Below are positions 12,283-24,225 of a stretch of DNA of 64,000 bases, in pieces. Source of the stretch: Inia geoffrensis. Its lineage: Eukaryota > Chordata > Mammalia > Artiodactyla > Iniidae. The translations under genes were made by a program, and so were the position numbers. The first letter of the stretch is position 1; the number at the start of each line of letters is the position of its first letter. Under the pieces are notes generated by a model. The model ran no database searches. It was not told the DNA's origin and was given only the letters and a program-made list of their open reading frames with translations. Location: the NCBI GenBank assembly GCA_036417435.1, contig CM070904.1, forward strand, positions 43,779,908 to 43,843,907. The letters run 5' to 3'.

Positions 12283-12511
12283 GGGCTTCCCTGGTGGTGC
12301 AGTGGTTGAGAGTCCGCCTGCCAATGCAGGGGACACAGGTTCGTGCCCCGGTCCGGGAAGATCCCACATGCCGCGGAGCGGCTGGGCCCATGAGCCATGG
12401 CCGCTGAGCCTGTGTGTCTGGAGCCTGTGCATCCGGAGGCTGTGCTCCGCAGCGGGAGAGGCCACAACAGTGAGACTCCCGCATAACGCAAAAACAAAAA
12501 ACAAAACAAAA
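12283..12511 (+). mobile_element. CHR-2 SINE with internal duplication
   Basis: 15 bp duplication caaaagaaagctgga at 12268-12282 and 12512-12526. The body is ~20 bp longer than its neighbours because the 'gagcctgtg..' block before 'ctccgc' is repeated (about 12406-12447). The tail is (CAAAA)-like rather than pure A. Confidence 0.96.
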
Positions 12512-12716
12512 CAAAAGAAAGCTGGACTAGCAATATTCTTATCAAATAAAATAGGCTTTAAAATAAAGAATGTTACAAGAGACAAGGAAGACACTACATA
12601 ATGATCAAGGGATCAATCCAAGAAGAAAATATAACAATTATAAAACATATATGCACCCAACATAGGAGCACCTCAATATATAAGGCGACTGCTAACAGCT
12701 ATAAAAGAGGAAATCG

Positions 12717-12922
12717 GGGCTTCCCTGGTGGCACAGTTGTTGAGAGTCCGCCTGCCAATGCAGGGGACGTGGGTTCGTGCCCCGGTCCGTGAAGATCCCA
12801 CATGCTGCAGAGCGGCTGGGCCTGTGAGCCATGGCTGCTGAGCCTGTGCATCTGGAGCCTGTGCTCCGCAACGGGAGAGGCCACAACAGTGAGAGGCCCG
12901 TGTACCACAAAAAAAAAAAAAA
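12717..12922 (+). mobile_element. CHR-2 SINE in L1 ORF2
   Basis: Duplication aaaagaggaaatcg (12703-12716) and aaaagaggaactcg (12923-12936), one mismatch. It inserted about 430 bp downstream of the previous SINE, in the same orientation as the L1. Confidence 0.96.
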
Positions 12923-13208
12923 AAAAGAGGAACTCGACAGTAACACAATAATAGAGGGGGACTTTAACACCTCACTTACACTAATGGACAGATCATCCAG
13001 ACAGAAAATTAATAAGGAAACACAGCTTTAAATGACACAATAGACCAGATAGACTTAGTTGATATTTATAGGACATTCCATCCCAAAACAGCAGATTACA
13101 CTTACTTCTCAAGTGTACATGGAACATTCTCCAGGATAGATCACATCTTGGCTCAGAAATCAAGCCTTGGTAAATTTAAGAAAATTGAAATCATATCAAG
13201 CATCTTTT

Positions 13209-13530
13209 GAATGGACCTAGAAACTGTCATACAGAGGGAAGTAAGATAGAAAGAGAAAAACAAATATTGTATATTAATGCATATATGTGGAATCTAGAAA
13301 AATGGTGCAGATGAACCAGTTTGCAAGGCAGAAATAGAGACACAGATGTAGAGAACAAATGTATGGACACCAAGGGGGGAAAGTGAGGGGGGAGATGAAA
13401 TGGGAGATTGGGATTGAAATAGATACAGTAATATGTATAATATAGATAACTAATAAGAACCTGCTGTGTAAAAAAATAAATAAAATTTTTAAAAGAAAAT
13501 TAAAAAAAAATTAAAATCAAAAAAAAAAGG
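13209..13530 (+). mobile_element. L1 3' end fused to ORF2 5' part
   Basis: 'gaatggacctagaaactgtc' corresponds to the very end of ORF2 (…WMDLETVIQSEV in intact copies; compare 33070-33100). It then runs 'tgcatatatgtggaatctag', 'agaacctgctgtgtaaaaaa', and A-rich sequence with several interruptions. It joins directly to the endonuclease region, which shows the internal deletion. Confidence 0.9.
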
Positions 13531-14075
13531 GAAGCAACCGTGGAGAGGGGGGTATTTGGACTCAGAATACACAGAGTTTGTGATGTCTACTCAAGTGTGT
13601 TCGGTCTGGGCGAGGCTACCCTCTGCTGATCTAAATAGCTCTCTGAAGACCATGGGGCATTAGCTCCTGCTGTGGTTAAGGTGACTCTTTTACCAGCAGT
13701 GGCAAAAGCCATGCAGCAGCCCCACGAAGAAGATCTTGCCTGTCCACACTGGCGCCTTTGTTCCCTAGCAACCAGGGACTTTCCACTTTTGCTCTCAGTG
13801 GGTTCAGCTGTCTCCTCCCAAGAGCCAACTCGTAGAAAGGTACACCTCAACTAAATTTATTCCCTTCATCTTACCTTGCTTGGAACAACAGTGTAATTAA
13901 TCTATTATTAGTTTGGAATATGTTATTTCTTTACTAGTTTATTAAGAGACGTTATGTATGCTATTAGAGACAGTATATTTTAAGAGATGTTATTCATCCT
14001 ATAGGCTACTGGCTTGTGAAATTATTATAATTCCCACAGTGAAGCTGTGTTAAATAAAATATTGGCAAAGACAAA
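13531..14075 (+). other. Probable L1 3'-transduced sequence with its own poly(A) signal
   Basis: Non-L1 sequence of ~545 bp follows the L1 A-rich end, yet the right target duplication comes only after it. AATAAA at 14052-14057 lies ~16 bp before a short A-run (14073-14080). This fits transcription reading through the weak L1 poly(A) site at the parent locus and ending at a downstream host signal. I do not recognise the sequence itself; open frames of 87 (minus) and 60 (plus) codons have no family features. Confidence 0.8.
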
Positions 14076-14091
14076 AAAAAGACTAATTTAG
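14076..14091. repeat. Target-site duplication, right copy
   Basis: aaaaagactaatttag, identical to 9964-9979. Confidence 0.95.
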
Positions 14092-17000
14092 AAGTTTAAT
14101 GAGAAAAAATATTATTAGAAGGTACTTAATAATAAGATTAATGCAAATTTGAGAATGGAAAGGACATTTTTTAAATGGTGAGTTATTCTCAAATCACTAC
14201 ATTCATATTATTTTATTTTCCCACACAATATGGGGAAACAATGTAAATATAGATGAGGAAAGAGATCAAAAAACGCATTGAAAGACCAAGGATTCAGTCC
14301 TCCATTGGAATCAGGAAAGAAGTGAAATTAGGTTATTCTGCCTGTAGGGTAACAATGTGTTAGAAATGGAGTTATGCTAAACATAACCTTTCCCCAACCT
14401 TTATTGTAGTAGTGTAGGTAGTAGGTGAAAATTCTCTTTTCACACATAATTTCACCATGCAATTACCTCAGAGAAAAAAGATAATAAATACAACCTTGAC
14501 AGGCAATGAAATCTTTTGAAGTAGCCTTTCCTTGTTCTAAAAATCTGGGTTCACCAGATATAATTTCAGACTAAATACAATGCTAAATTCGCTCACAAGA
14601 AAATGCACAAACACTATGCAGATTAACAATATATTGATTAATATATTTTGTCCTAAATCAGTAATGTAATAGCTATTTATAGAGCATTTGGTTGCATCAC
14701 TATTATTTCAATTATGTGCTCAGCTGGGTAGTAAAACAACAAGCTTTTCCTCAATGGACCATTCCTCAGTTTGTGCAATTTACTTTAAATGTTAAGCTTA
14801 AAGAAAAAAGAGCTTGCCATCTTATCACTTCTTTCAGGCTGCTATATTTTACCATAATATGGCCAACTAATAATTATCAATCCTTAAATGCCTTTTTTTG
14901 CAAGTTAGTTTCAGAAAAGCAATTTAAATTTTCTTCATTTTTCTCAGTAGACTACTAGATAATATTCTTTTAACTGCAAGGACTGGAATGCCTGATACTT
15001 TCCATTTTTAGTACAGCATGTTGACTTTTTCAGTCATTATTCTGTTTTGTACATTTCTAGTGATATTTACTTCACTGCTACTCTATTTCAGATAAATTAA
15101 GGACCACTTATTCTGATTCATCCTTTGTGCCAGGGTCAAAAGTGCCTGTTAGAGATGCAAAGAGGTACAGGTATCTTTTCTAACACCACAACGGGGCTCT
15201 CGCATGCTCAGGCAACAGAAGAAAAAATAGGCGCCACAGAGAATGAGACCCACTTCAATCTATATATGTGACTCTTCTGCAAATGCATACAGCTGATGTT
15301 ACTTAGTGTACATAAAAAACATAATGAAAATCTCTGTTGATTATTATTATAAGGAAACTTGGTTGGCTTGATTAAAATTCACCAATTGTTTAAAACACAA
15401 ATTTAAAATAACAAAATCAATAGAATATAAATATTCTTGCTTATGAAAACAAGATTAATATTACCTCATTGATCACTTCATTATGAGGATAAAACAGAAC
15501 AATGTACAACAAAATATTTTGTACTAATGCCAAGCATATGATACATTTAATAAATGAATCTGCTCTTCTCTCTATATTCATTTTTCCACATATTTATTTC
15601 ACTGCATTTACCAAAACATTTTTTTACACATTTTAACTGTTTTGTATGCTTTCCTTCCTTCTTATGCAACTTCTTAGGATTATTTTTTTTAAGTTTTCCA
15701 ATGTCAGCACCTAAAATATCAGTATACTGTTATATGATATGCTTGTGTGTGAGTCTGTTTACTAAATGGTCCCAAGCTTCTATGATCTGGTTTATTTGAA
15801 TCAGCTTTAAAAAATATTTTGTTAATTAATTTTGGACTGTAAATAGTTTCTTCTAAAAAATATACACCTGTAACTGTATTTACACTTCTAATTGTACTTT
15901 TTTATTCCATACAAATTGTATCTCCTGAAAACATAGCCCTGAAGTGATGGATACCTAGAGCACTTTGAATCTATTATCCTCCAGACTGTAGATCCTCAAA
16001 AAAATTATTAATACAAAACTTACTTTTTAAAGAACCTAATTACATCTATAATATTGTGATCTGACTTTATCTATAAAGCTTAAAGGCATTAAACTTTATT
16101 CTTATACATAACCATTTATAATCAACATCATGATAAAATTAAGATTCAAATCATATCCATAGGAACTTCTAGTTAAGCCCAAAGACTCACATTGTAAAGC
16201 ACAGTGTTGGTAGCTTGGCTGAAATGAATAGTCACTAAGAACCAAAAATACTCCTTTTACAAGTACATATGTTAGGTACAAAAAGAGTCAGGATATAATT
16301 GCTTGGAATCATTGCTGGAAAGAACATATTCAATATCCTCACTAAAAATAATGAGCGTGTTGCTTAAACTTTCTGGTAGAGCTTATTTAACTTTTGATGA
16401 TCAGGAAGATAGACTCTTTTTAATTTAGAGTTCAAAATAAGAAGACATCATTACTGCTTAGGCAGCTGCCTAAAATAACATTTATCTGACATTTTCACCT
16501 ATATGAAAAGGCATCTTATGAAATAAATGTTTTTTCAAGCCATGAAGTTAAAATGGTAATCATATCAGCAAAATTCTTCAAGATTACTCTTTCCTTTGAA
16601 AAATGTCATTCGGGATTATTATATATAAACTGTATTCTGACTTCTGGTAGTGTATATATGCAAATGTTATACCTTACAACACTTATATCATTGAAAACAA
16701 TACAATCTAGAATTTTTTCCAATTTATTAGTTTTTATAAAATAATTATGTGATATTAAGCAATAAACAGCAAATATTCAGGTATCATTGGTCCAGTAGTT
16801 AAGGCATTACACCTGGGTGGCCTAATTGCTGATAGTATAAATTGTATGACAGAAACCAAAATGCAGAACCTAATGAAATCTTTCCAATTACTTTTTTAAA
16901 AATTAATAAAACCCTAATATTGAAACATGACAGATGTCACAGAGAAAAAGTATAGCTGGCTACCATATATCAACAAAGAAATTAAAACACAAAAAGGAAA

Positions 17001-18744
17001 TTAAGTTAAGCAATATATTAAAATAATAAACATGAGCAAAAACTTAGAGTAAATATATATTTGATATTATGGTACAAATTAATATAGTTTTGCAAATGAA
17101 AGGGTCAAAGGAGGAAAATAACGGGATATCTTTAGAGATGAGAAGAATATAAGGTCACTGACTTGGTATTGCTGGAGTCAGGATTACAAGCAGTCTTTTA
17201 ATACCTGTTTCATTGTGTTCTAAATTTTTTAACCCAATTAAGAAACTATGGACACTTGTGAACATTTAGAGGTGCACATAAATTAACTGAATGGAATTTC
17301 TTATAACCTGAGTTTTCTTAACCTGAGTTTTCTAAGACATCTAATTAAGGTCTTGGTTAGAGGCTAGTTAGCTACATGCTTTAAAATCCAAAGAAAGCAC
17401 CCAATAAAAGGCAATTTTTGCAAGATACAGAAGTGAGCTCTAAGGCCTGAATAACCTTTCACTGTGACTGATTTTTTCTTTTGCGATGTTTAAAAATGAA
17501 GACTGCCAAACAGATGGAGTTCTAACTCAATTTTGAAAACAATATAACACAGGGAGGAAAAAAAAAACAGAAAAAAAACCCAACTTTCGGACAAAATACT
17601 ACAGGTCAATCATATAAAGCTAAAAACAAAAAGAAAAGAAAAAACACATTATAGCTCACCGATCATTTAGTTGTGTGTGTGTCTGTGTTTGCTGTTTGTT
17701 TTGTTTCTCCAATTTACAAAAGTAGGAGATTAAAACTGTACAGTTTTCCAAACCAGTTGGAATTTTTAATTCACTGATAACCCATTATACCTAGCAGACA
17801 GGAATTTAGGCTTATTTGTCTGAAGATGAGAGTTAACATTCTTCGTTTGATACTAGCTTACACTGCTATCATTAAAGTGTGCACTGTTTGTAAGAAATAA
17901 ATAAATAAAGCCAATTAAACCCAATGAGAGTCTCAGGATATCTGTGCCAGCAGTCATGATTGCTTAAGAGCATTAATCAATCTCAATTTCTTTTTTAAAA
18001 AGAAGAACTTCAGCATAGATTTCTTCCAAAAACAGCATCCTTAGCACATTTTTATAGAAAGAAAATCATCCTCTCCCTCAGGAAAGCTGAACTAGAATGC
18101 TTTATCTCCAATTTATTATTTCCTGTAATACATCAAAAAGTGTACTGTTAAGAACTAGCTTTGGCCAACATAAGTTACAATTCCAAAGAGGCTTCAGACC
18201 AATGACCACTGAATTTCCTCATTAAAGTCTACCCATCCTCCTTCTTCTTGACAGTGGAAAAAATAAAAGATGATAATCAAGAATTGGAAAGAAAAAGACA
18301 TAACACATCTATTGTTTATTTCAAAGACTGCATGGCTATTTGTGTGAGTATAAAATACAGTAGATATTTCAATTTTACTTATTTTGATAGAACATGTAGA
18401 ACAATTTAAATAGTTTTACTTATAGGCCCTATAAAAAAGGATCACTATAAGTAAATTTGAGGAAATCAAGTTTACATCTGTTATAAAAAGAGTGATATGG
18501 GTCACTTGTATTTAAAAGGAGGTATATGAGAAACATATATCTTGAAATACAGTTATGCGGTAATAATAGGCCAAAACTTTAAACATATATGCCTCTACAC
18601 AGTGAAAGGTCAGCCCAATGCAGGTGGAAGATACTCCCAGGAAACGGGTGGCAAGAGGTTCGGTCTAATTTCCTTGTAACATGCTAGTGACAGACCTGCT
18701 GCAATTTAAAAAAATACACACACACACATTGCTAGCAAGGGGAA
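14092..18744. other. AT-rich interval without recognised elements
   Basis: Long A/T-rich sequence. Open frames (60-88 codons) are chance frames rich in F, L, I and K. Small local features only: a short tandem of 'aacctgagttttct' near 17305-17335, A-rich runs near 17555-17645 and a short (AC)n near 18715-18728. A 'tggtccagtagttaaggc' near 16790 is reminiscent of a SINE head but too short to call. Confidence 0.5.
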
Positions 18745-19056
18745 TCCTTATCTGTGGAATAAGATAAGACATGCACAGAGGGGAGACAGACACACAGGAA
18801 GAGAGCCATGTGACTGCAGAGGGAGAGATTGAACCAATGTATCTATAAGACAAGAGATGTCAAGGATAGTTGGCAATTGCCAGAAATAGACAGAGGCCAG
18901 GCAGGATGCTTCCCTGGAGCCTTCAGAGAGAACACAGTCCTGCTAGCATCTTGATTTCGGACTTCTAGCCTTCAGAACTGTTAGACAATAAATATCTGCT
19001 GTATTGAGCAACCCAGTTTGTGGTGCTTTGTTATAGCAGTCCTAGAAAATGAATAC
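18745..19056 (+). mobile_element. LTR-type repeat (MaLR-like 3' part)
   Basis: The sequence from 'agataagacatgcacagagg' through 'cacagtcctgctagcatctt', 'acttctagccttcagaactg', 'agacaataaatatctgctgt' and 'ttgttatagcagtcctagaa' follows a common mammalian LTR repeat including its AATAAA (18989-18994). The family name is uncertain; the left edge may lie further upstream. Confidence 0.6.
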
Positions 19057-19063
19057 ATCATCT

Positions 19064-19130
19064 AATGATTATATATATATTATATATATATTTTTGAAAA
19101 ATATATATTTATATATTTGAAAAATGATAT
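19064..19130. repeat. AT-rich simple repeat
   Basis: Alternating ta and runs of a/t (tatatatatt, gaaaaatatatatt). It lies immediately after the LTR-like element. Confidence 0.8.
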
Positions 19131-20496
19131 ATTAAAATAAAAACATTACCATATTTGGTAATAGAAACATCTGCCCTATTATTATTATAGTTATTTAGTA
19201 GGTTTTTCTATCAAGTATTTCTTTTAATCAGCTTGAGAATATAAAGCTACAGAAATATATTCATCTTAAATATTAATTTCATAAGAATTAACACTTATTT
19301 TACATTTCATGAAAATAGTAATTTATATGTTAATATCTGCATTTAGAATTAATTAGCAGATCTTAATTTTTATGTCATTACTTCTATCCAAACATTGTTT
19401 TACCATGAGCAGTATTAATTTTCTATATTTAATTTCTTGAAAATATAGGTGTGATTGAAATGTGGATTTTAAAGTAAAATCTAGGAAAAAACAGTGAATC
19501 TAAAATAGGAACATGAGATTAAAGGGATTTTTACTTGATTCCCGACTTAACATAAATGTGTCTTTCTGACTTAAAAAGTCCCTTTACCATGTAAGTGTAT
19601 GGCATAAAACACGGGCTTTTGTGAAATGAAAAATTTAGTAGATAATTAATCATGCCCACTGTTTTAAGATGGATATTCATTTTTAATGCATAATTTGAAT
19701 GAAAACTACCAAATTATAGAAATAACACAAGAAATCTTTGTCTTATGGGCATTTGGGGAAAGCTAAAGGATAGCAATAAACATAAAACTTCCAGAAGAGA
19801 TCACTTCAAAGGTTTTTCCTCTCATATTAGAGAATTTCTTCTTGTTCAAGTTCTATTTATATTCAGGTGGAGGAAAAAAAAAGTCCTGAGGAATATGAAG
19901 ATGAGAGCATGGTGTCAGAAAGCTGTGAGAAAATGACTATGGTGTGATTGAACCCTGTGAAGATTAAGGTGAGAACTGAGTAGCACAGTTTGCAGGGTAT
20001 ACTGAATACAGCAAGAATCCATAGAAATAATATAAAACTATTAAAAATCAGGAATTATTGGTTTATTTTTTCTATTGCTTGGTATATATTTGTTGGTGGT
20101 GTTTTTTAAATAAGTATGATTGTAAATAGTCCTCTTTCTCTCTCTAAAAGAATCATAAACTTATGAAAAAGTTGGAATTTCAGTGTAAATAGTATTTTTT
20201 ACACTTTCTGGTCCATCATTCTCAGATATTTTAGTGAGTATTTTCTGCCAGCCAGGGAATTCTAATAGCCACAATAAAACCATCAAAAAGAAAGTTAACT
20301 TTAATATGTTACTATTATTTAATTATGAGACCCTATGCAGATCTTGTCAATTATTCCAAAAAAGTCTTTTACAGAAAAAGCATCCCATTCAGAATTACAT
20401 GTTACATTTAGTTGTAATGTTTCTCTTGTCTCTTTTAGTTTGAACAGTTCCTTAAATTTTATGACATTAATATTTTCATAGACTATAGGTCAGTTG
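19131..20496. other. Unrecognised AT-rich interval
   Basis: No repeat, exon or RNA gene recognised; short chance frames only. Confidence 0.5.
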
Positions 20497-20760
20497 TTTT
20501 TTTTTTTTAAGAATGTTTCTCCAGTTTGGTTTATTAAGATTAACTGGATTCAGGGCTGCATCTTTGTCAGGAATATCACTTTTGGCCAGATTCAATCTCT
20601 TAAAGTAGCTTGTCTTTATTTCCCTGCCTCTGCCTATTTTACGCCCTCTTTCTATCTGGACCACACCACACACTCTCATCCTTTCCCCATCCCCAAATCC
20701 CAGAAGCTTCCAAGTTCTTTCCCAATTTGACAGACTTGTGCCGTAAAGCTTGTCCTTGAC
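20497..20760 (-). pseudogene. Possible retrocopy 3' end (minus strand)
   Basis: Read on the reverse strand, an AATAAA (20530-20535) is followed ~21 bp later by a 12 bp A-run (20497-20508 as T on the plus strand). That is the geometry of a retroposed mRNA 3' end. No duplication or parent gene recognised; the 97-codon minus frame across it is not a known protein. The start is arbitrary. Confidence 0.3.
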
Positions 20761-23057
20761 TTGCTCCACCTAAAAATACTAAGTGCTCTAAAACTTTCCC
20801 TATTTCTGATGTAAACAAATATGCAATATATGTCATTTCCAGAGGAGAATTACCTAATAATTTGGCAGTTAAACTTGAGCTGATAGTGACAAAAGGGATT
20901 ACCTTTCTCAGACCATGTGTGCATATCAAGAGATCCCTTCCATCCTTACGCCAGGGGCAAGGGCAGAGCTGGCATTAGAGGAGGCTAACCCTGCCTTCAG
21001 CTCATTTCTCCTGGTAGGATTCTATATTGGTTTACTGAATTGTGTTTAATTCATTCTTAAAATAAATAAGTAAAATAAAACTTCTGATATGTATCCAGCA
21101 AAATGTAATGCACATAATATCCAACATTTGTTGATTCTTTGACATTTATTTATTTTTAAATACCACTTCATCCCAAGAAATAGCAGCATGGTAACTTGCT
21201 AAGTATATCTTAGAATTACATGGATGTCTCATTTCACCAAAACTCTTCCTTTTCCAAGTTTTAAAGTGCGGAGCAGCAAGCTCCACAGAAAGTCTTGGCC
21301 AGTTCAAAACATAAAGTCTATTCTAATCTGCAATCCTCTCCTTCACTCTCCTTTCAAATTCCTTTAGCATATAGGAACACCTTTTTCCAACCCAAGAGAA
21401 CTTAATATTATAACTAACTATACTTTTGTCAGTTTTAGAGAAATAAAACCTTCCCTGATGTCTCTAGAATTGAACAAATGGTCTACTTAAATCTCTCATT
21501 CTTCCCACTGGGAAAAATTCACATCAGACAATTCAGAGAAATTTTATTTATTTAAAGGCTTTTCTACTCACGAATGTGACTACATTCCTAGGGGCTTGTA
21601 GAGGGTTAAGGCATTGGTTTGGTGGGCTTCTGAGAGAAAGCTCCTTGCTTAGTTCAGGGTCATCATCAGTCTAAGACGTACGCACTGAAATAGACTCACT
21701 TGCATTTGCCTTATCATTATTGTTCCACGCAGGTAATTACAGCATATTATGTGTTCTGACAACAAACCATGTTTCCCTCATTTCCAGCTACTTCTTTGCC
21801 ACACTTGGACCACAGGAGACAAATAACTACACTGGAATTTTGAGGCTATGCCAAGCCCACCTGCCAACATTGCCATCTTTCCATTCAGTGGTTGCCAGAA
21901 ACTCCACAGAGAGGATGAGGAAGCTGTCCCTCTAATTCTCAGATATTCTAAATCTATTTGGATTTTCTATTCTCCTCCACTTCCCAGCAGGATGTTAGTG
22001 AGGAATAGACCACAGAGCTAATTCTCAGGATAATCACCTAGCATTTAATTAGCTGTGTTCTGTTATGACTCTTTCTCTTTCCCCAAACTATGTAATTTGT
22101 AGCTAGTCTAGGGTTGGGGGACAGGAAGCCCTACGTCTGATAGCGTACATATAGTTCTCAATCAATCGTGTAGCTCTGGGTCTTACACTTAAGAGATGCC
22201 AAAGTCAAGGATTTAATTATGTTCTTCTATGTCTTTATTTCTCTAGGCAAAAAATAATTGTGAAAGATGACTGAGTCCATTGAAGATTAAAAAAAAAACA
22301 ACTCTCATGGGATATACTTTTAAAATCTTGCTTCATACATAAGAATTCCTAAAGCACTCAGTAGTAAACTTCCCTACTTGTTGTCCTTTACAACTTCCTG
22401 TATCTATGCTCATTCCCAAAGCTACTTTTTTAAAGTAAATGGAGACTGTGATTTGCAGCTTTCAACCTGAAAATGTCAGAAATAAAGACCAACACTAGGT
22501 CTTGCTCTGGGACGTTCAAAACGTCTTGAAAACCATGTTCCTCCCCTTCACCAAATTGCCTTCTCCAACGTGGACGACTCCTACCACAGGGGTTGTGGGA
22601 AAGATGAAGATAAATAACAAAACCAATACTTGCCTGGAGGGATTCTTAAATATACTGATTCTTAGACAACAATCCAGAGTTACAATATCATAATTTTTAG
22701 AAGAGAGACAGGCCAGTATTTATATTTAATAAGCAATCCAGATGACTCTCTTCTTCAGTTTGGAATATTCTATCCTAGAAGATATTACGGATCATATATG
22801 AGACATAAAAACTGGGCTTTCAAATTAAAAGAAAAAAATTAAAACCTGCAGATTGGGAACATTTCCAGCCAACCTGGGCTGTGTGAAACAACTGGCTCAA
22901 AGGGATAATTATAAATAATCTCAGAAAATATTAGTGATCCCATTTCCTATGCCCACACACTAAAACAAATAGCATAATAGTACAAATCATGTCCCTAGAC
23001 ATTTACAGTCTAACTTCCACAATGTTGGTTAAGTAATTCTATGTAGCTATTAAAATT
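20761..23057. other. Unrecognised interval
   Basis: Ordinary AT-rich sequence with no identifiable element. Frames of 60-96 codons are not protein-like. Confidence 0.5.
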
Positions 23058-23125
23058 AGTTCACTCAACAAACATTTATCGATATTTTCCTAAGTCAGGC
23101 AGTATACTGATTCATCAAAATAGTG
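23058..23125 (-). mobile_element. L2 LINE 3'-end fragment
   Basis: 'ttcactcaacaaacatttat' followed by 'ggcagtatactgattc' is the reverse complement of the L2 3' end (..agtaggtgctcaataaatgtttgttgaatgaa). Short and diverged. Confidence 0.6.
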
Positions 23126-23581
23126 TACTCCTACACCTATTTACATGGAAAACTGATCAGAATATTTTAAAGTATAAAGGTCAGTGACAAATTATAGGCA
23201 CAGTATGATTAATGTCAAAAATGCATATAGAGATACAAGTTTAGATGGACACAGAGACCAAACCCTTTACACTGATTATCTGTACATGTTAGAATCCTAG
23301 GTTATTTTTAATTTTCTTTCTCTGTGTTTTCTTTAGGTGTTGTTAATTTTCTTTCCATCAGGCTCACCACTCTACTTTGCCCCTCCCAGGAGACAGGTCA
23401 TGTGCCACCTTCTTATATTTACCTTCTTACCTACTCCACTTGGTTTTGATGGGTGATACAGTCCTGAGAAATGGCATTCGAAGTGTTAAGAGGTATGATA
23501 ATGGGATAAGCTATGGCTATAGTTAGGGCTTAAAACTTGACACCCAAAAGCCTGAGCCCAAGAAGAAGTTTTGAATGACAC

Positions 23582-23985
23582 TTTTTTTTTTTTACATGCC
23601 ACTTAGGATAGTTTATTAATAGTGGGGCGGGGAGTGGGGGGGAGGTGGAAGGCCTGAAATCTCTGGCTACTGAGGCAAAAGGGTAACTAGAGGCCACTCA
23701 CTACTCAACTCCACCCTCATCTTACTTGCCTTCCTCTCCCACACAGACTGGAAAATCTAAAATGTGCCTTCCCAAAAATCCTGTTAGCTAGGAGAGGCCG
23801 GGGACTCCATTCTGGCCAAAGACACATCCCCTCCTCCACTTCCTCTTTCTCTGAGGGGCAGGCTGTGATGCCTGAGGTGCAGCAGCCTCTGCTAAGAAGG
23901 GCTGGGCAGGAAGAGAGAGGAAGCTGGCACCATGCAAGGCTGGACCGCCCTTGACCACCTACCCTAGCTGGCTTGTTGCTCAAGA
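23582..23985 (-). pseudogene. Probable processed retrocopy, 3' UTR portion; parent unknown
   Basis: On the reverse strand, sequence of higher GC than its surroundings ends with AATAAA (23612-23617) and, 18 bp later, an A-run (23582-23593). This looks like a retroposed mRNA end. An 88-codon reverse frame (23717-23983) spans it but has no recognised domain, so it may be untranslated sequence. I could not find a convincing target duplication, and a polyadenylated repeat is an alternative. Confidence 0.45.
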
Positions 23986-24225
23986 TGAATAACCCCCTAA
24001 CTTGTCAAAGTCACAGATTCACTTGTTTATATGGCTCTAGGGAACACTGGGTTGAAAGATACGTATGTGTATCTTTCATTGTTTTTATGACTATAAATAA
24101 GATCTTATTCAGATATAGATTGTTCTATAAAACATTGCTAAAAACCAATCAAGATTTTCTAGACAACGTTTTGAAGAAGTGACTTCTTTTCTTTTTTCTA
24201 ATTACACATTAAAAAAGATATGTTT

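Larger units (their letters stand above)
12067..13208 (+). pseudogene. L1 ORF2 endonuclease-domain remnant, split by two SINEs
   Basis: ORF2p makes the endonuclease and reverse transcriptase of L1. From the atg at 12067 the frame begins MVIGTYTSIITLNVNG, carrying the catalytic Asn of the AP-like endonuclease. A TA-expanded run near 12168-12180 shifts the frame just before the catalytic 'QETH' glutamate block. After the SINEs the 'GDFNTSLTLMDRSS' block (catalytic Asp region) is visible near 12960. Sequence stops at the deletion junction near 13208, before the Asp-His active-site region. Confidence 0.88.
9980..13530 (+). mobile_element. Young cetacean-type LINE-1, internally deleted
   Basis: Starts gggttcaagacggtatagta directly after the left target duplication. 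Order: 5' region (9980-10879), ORF1 (10880-11533 plus out-of-frame tail), inter-ORF spacer (~12005-12066), ORF2 endonuclease region (12067 to ~13208), then an abrupt jump to the L1 3' end (gaatggacctagaaactgtc onward) and an A-rich end at ~13485-13530. Roughly the last half of the endonuclease region through reverse transcriptase and most of the C-terminus is missing. Three CHR-2 SINEs interrupt it. It cannot be autonomous. Confidence 0.93.

Noticed and set aside
12184..12601. Several 92-136 codon frames on both strands
   Set aside because: All arise from the GC-rich CHR-2 body, which is open in many frames in every copy.
16783..16850. Possible tRNA-like or SINE head (tggtccagtagttaaggc)
   Set aside because: No body, tail, B-box or flanking duplication; too short to support.
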